Assembly (NCBI GenBank): GCA_030610025.1
Contig: JAUWSP010000131.1
Coordinates: forward strand, 1 to 7,314
Source of the DNA: Acidobacteriota bacterium
GTDB taxonomy: Bacteria > Acidobacteriota > Thermoanaerobaculia > Multivoradales > JAHEKO01
Reading direction: 5' to 3'
Length of the DNA stretch: 7,314 nucleotides
Numbering within the stretch: the stretch's first letter is position 1; each line of letters begins with the position of its first letter. Below are positions 5,393-7,314 of this stretch, piece after piece. A program made the translations under genes and the position numbers. The notes below the pieces were generated by a model. It did not search any database. It was not told the DNA's origin and saw nothing but the letters and a program-made list of their open reading frames with translations.

Positions 5393-7314
5393 TCAGCCGA
5401 GCTTGTACAACCGTCCCAGGAGAGACTGCAATGGGAACCGCTGCAGTCGGCCTGCGGCTGCGGCCTGTTCGTCGAAGCCCTGAACCTCGTCTGGCTCGAT
5501 GCCGTCTCCCCACATCAAGATCGGCAGCGGGTCCGCGGCATGCTGTCCGCTCTCAGAGAGGGTGGCGTGGTCGGAGGCGACGATGAGACGCAACGGATCG
5601 GAGACGTTGTCGAGCAGCCAGGCCAGCTGTCGATCGATCTTCTCCAGAAACTCCATCTTGAGATCGGGCCTCTGGTCGTGAGCAGCGATGTCGGCGCCCT
5701 TGAAGTGCAACACGACCAGATCGTTGCTGCGCAGCTCCCTCAGGGCAGCGCGGACCTTGGCTTCGAGGTCGGTATCCAGGTTCGCCGTCATGCCCTCTTC
5801 GGTGACGGTCTTGCCGCCCAGCGATTTGGCGATCCCGAGGAGGGTTCGGTCGCCACCAACACAGGCAACCCGCAGAGGTAGGCCGCCGTCTTCCAACGGC
5901 AGGAGTCGGTGGAGTCGGCCTGCGCCCCGGGTCAGGATCGCGTTGGCTGGTGCCAGGCCATCGGCGGCTCGTTGGCGATTGATGGGATGACCCTCCAGAA
6001 TGCGGCGCGCCTCCTGCTCGAAGAGGGCCAGAACCGCAGCCGTGAGGACTGCCTCATCGTCGTCGGGGTCGAGTGGCTCCGGTACGAGGGGTGGCCCCGG
6101 CACGGCTCCTTCGCCAGGGTCACTGCCTTGAATTGCCGGTGAAAGTCGCTCGCCGCGCAGAACTATGGCCAAACGGTGCTCGGTTCCGGCCTTGACGCGG
6201 ACCTCCACCTCACGATCGAGGCCAGAGGGCAGCGGCAGACGGTCCAGCGCGGCGGCCAGCTCGGCTGCCTGCTCGCGGATTCGCCCGGCGCGCCGGTCGA
6301 TGACCCGCCCACTCTCGTCCAGCGTCGCGAAGTTGCCCCGCAAGGCGATGTCGCCGTACTTGATCGAGATCCCGGCGCCGAGGGCTTCGATGGGGCCTCG
6401 CTTCATGGCTTGGGGCGACTGGCCGAGCAACGCCAGGTTGCCGGCCGCCGTGTCCGGCACGACTCCGGGTGCCACTGGATCGGCGATTCCGCACTGGCCC
6501 TCCCGAGCCAGGCGGTCGAGGGTCGGCGTCGTGGCGGCCTGCAAAGGGGTTCGACCGCCGAGAGCCCGGACCGCACGATCAGCCAGGCCATCGATGACTA
6601 CGAGTAGGGTGGCCGCGGGTTGCTGGTGGGGTGTCCAATCCTCCTGACCGAGCCTGGGAAGGCTGTGCTCCAGGATGCTGGTGACAACCCTCATGGTGGC
6701 CTCGACCGGAGGATCACCGTCGGAAGTGTCGAGAATGGGGCGTTCGTGCTGTTCAGCCTGCTGCAGGATGTAGTCGTGAATCGTGCGGATGGAATTGAAG
6801 CTCTCGAGATATCTCTCAGCCAGTCGTCCGCCAGCTCGGCTCCGAGCCAGGAATCGGGTGCGGTGGGCCTCCTCGTTCAGCGTCGCCAAGACCAGGGGGA
6901 TTTGATAGACAGCGCCCTCGAGGTCGGGAAAGGGCACCATTCCAGGGTGCACGTGCACGCCTTCGACGATGATGCTCATGTTCTCGACCATGGCTCGCTC
7001 GACCACCGCCCTGACGCCAACACAGACGCGAGTCGCCTGCTCTTCGAAAGTTGCGATGAGGCGTTGGGCGTGATCGGACTCTTGCGAGGCACCCAACCAG
7101 GCCTCCGTGGAGGCCTGGTCGTATGGCGACGCAACCTCGAAGCTCGAGCTGTGCAGGGCTGGCAGGATGGACTTGGTAAAGACCATTCGCATGACCTGCC
7201 GAATCGTGTCCGTGGCGTTGATGCGGTAGATCCGCAGCAATGGGCCGAGCTCCATCGCGAGGGTCGACTTTCCTGTGCCGCTCGCGCCGCCGACGTAGAT
7301 CACCAGTGGCCTGG
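5393..7314 (-). CDS. Fusion of 2-phosphoglycerate kinase-like P-loop domain and archaeal-type phosphoglycerate mutase (5' end outside window)
   Basis: The frame is open to the right edge (codons for RPL precede GTG 7303), so the start is not seen; GTG 7303 falls inside the conserved first strand and has no Shine-Dalgarno. Numbered from 7303: Walker A GGASGTGKST (5-14), TDTIRQVMR (31-39), HSSSFEV (51-57), VEGVHVHPG (113-121) and a helical tail to about 215 match 2-phosphoglycerate kinase (ATP + 2-phosphoglycerate to 2,3-bisphosphoglycerate). Related folds include mevalonate-3-phosphate 5-kinase and plant LPA1, so the substrate is not certain. Residues 232-636 are a full-length archaeal-type cofactor-independent mutase (ApgM, 3-PG/2-PG interconversion): VIDGLAD (Asp238), TPLQAATTPTLD, VVPDTAAGN (nucleophile position, Thr285), GADIAAHD (Asp538, His542), ASDHAT (Asp578, His579) and His588. 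The gene precedes the CNNM-like gene by 58 bp. The domain calls are strong; the combined reaction is inferred. Confidence 0.88.
   Translation of the reverse strand, partial: RPLVIYVGGASGTGKSTLAMELGPLLRIYRINATDTIRQVMRMVFTKSILPALHSSSFEVASPYDQASTEAWLGASQESDHAQRLIATFEEQATRVCVGVRAVVERAMVENMSIIVEGVHVHPGMVPFPDLEGAVYQIPLVLATLNEEAHRTRFLARSRAGGRLAERYLESFNSIRTIHDYILQQAEQHERPILDTSDGDPPVEATMRVVTSILEHSLPRLGQEDWTPHQQPAATLLVVIDGLADRAVRALGGRTPLQAATTPTLDRLAREGQCGIADPVAPGVVPDTAAGNLALLGQSPQAMKRGPIEALGAGISIKYGDIALRGNFATLDESGRVIDRRAGRIREQAAELAAALDRLPLPSGLDREVEVRVKAGTEHRLAIVLRGERLSPAIQGSDPGEGAVPGPPLVPEPLDPDDDEAVLTAAVLALFEQEARRILEGHPINRQRAADGLAPANAILTRGAGRLHRLLPLEDGGLPLRVACVGGDRTLLGIAKSLGGKTVTEEGMTANLDTDLEAKVRAALRELRSNDLVVLHFKGADIAAHDQRPDLKMEFLEKIDRQLAWLLDNVSDPLRLIVASDHATLSESGQHAADPLPILMWGDGIEPDEVQGFDEQAAAAGRLQRFPLQSLLGRLYKLG
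7096..7119. repeat. Near-perfect 24-bp palindrome inside the kinase domain
   Basis: The left arm is ACCAGGCCTCC (7096-7106), the spacer GT (7107-7108), and the right arm the exact reverse complement (7109-7119). It falls in codons for DQASTEAW (residues 62-69 from GTG 7303). The mRNA could form a stem of about 10 bp. Confidence 0.8.

Overview
This is a GC-rich bacterial segment with seven genes. Shine-Dalgarno sequences of the AGGAGG type precede several starts. Nothing fixes the taxon. The mix of an archaeal-type phosphoglycerate mutase, a 2-phosphoglycerate-kinase-like domain, a SpoIIE phosphatase and DUF883/LEA-like proteins would fit an uncultured or environmental lineage such as an Acidobacteriota relative, but that is a guess. 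There is no rRNA, tRNA, CRISPR array, insertion sequence or phage gene.

Left part. A metallo-beta-lactamase/beta-CASP type hydrolase runs leftward off the window edge (1-689, minus). A 147-bp divergent promoter region separates it from a rightward cluster (837-2584). That cluster encodes a LEA-like 11-mer-repeat protein with a DUF883/ElaB-type membrane anchor, a small membrane protein with a similar anchor, and a calcineurin-like metallophosphoesterase. It ends at a convincing intrinsic terminator (2599-2626).

Middle. A 318-bp non-coding stretch holds two terminator-like hairpins, a G8 run and a perfect 7-2-7 inverted repeat. A sensorless SpoIIE/RsbU-type PP2C phosphatase follows (2903-3826). 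It has an unusual insertion between its metal-binding motifs. It converges, with only 4 bp between stop codons, on a leftward YkgJ-type cysteine-cluster gene that looks leaderless.

Right part (all minus). Upstream of YkgJ lies a CNNM/CorC-like membrane protein with a CBS pair. Its most likely start is a CTG codon with a strong Shine-Dalgarno sequence, overlapping the stop of a 15-codon leader ORF. Upstream of that is the most striking gene: one polypeptide fusing a 2-phosphoglycerate kinase-like P-loop domain to a complete archaeal-type cofactor-independent phosphoglycerate mutase. The usual nucleophilic Ser of the mutase appears to be Thr. The gene is truncated at its 5' end by the window.

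How the genes may work together. The fusion could turn 3-phosphoglycerate into 2-phosphoglycerate and then 2,3-bisphosphoglycerate, the first steps toward the compatible solute cyclic 2,3-diphosphoglycerate known from methanogens. With a LEA-like protein, a putative Mg2+ transporter and a stress-type phosphatase nearby, a stress-protection theme is conceivable. No shared operon or regulator proves it.
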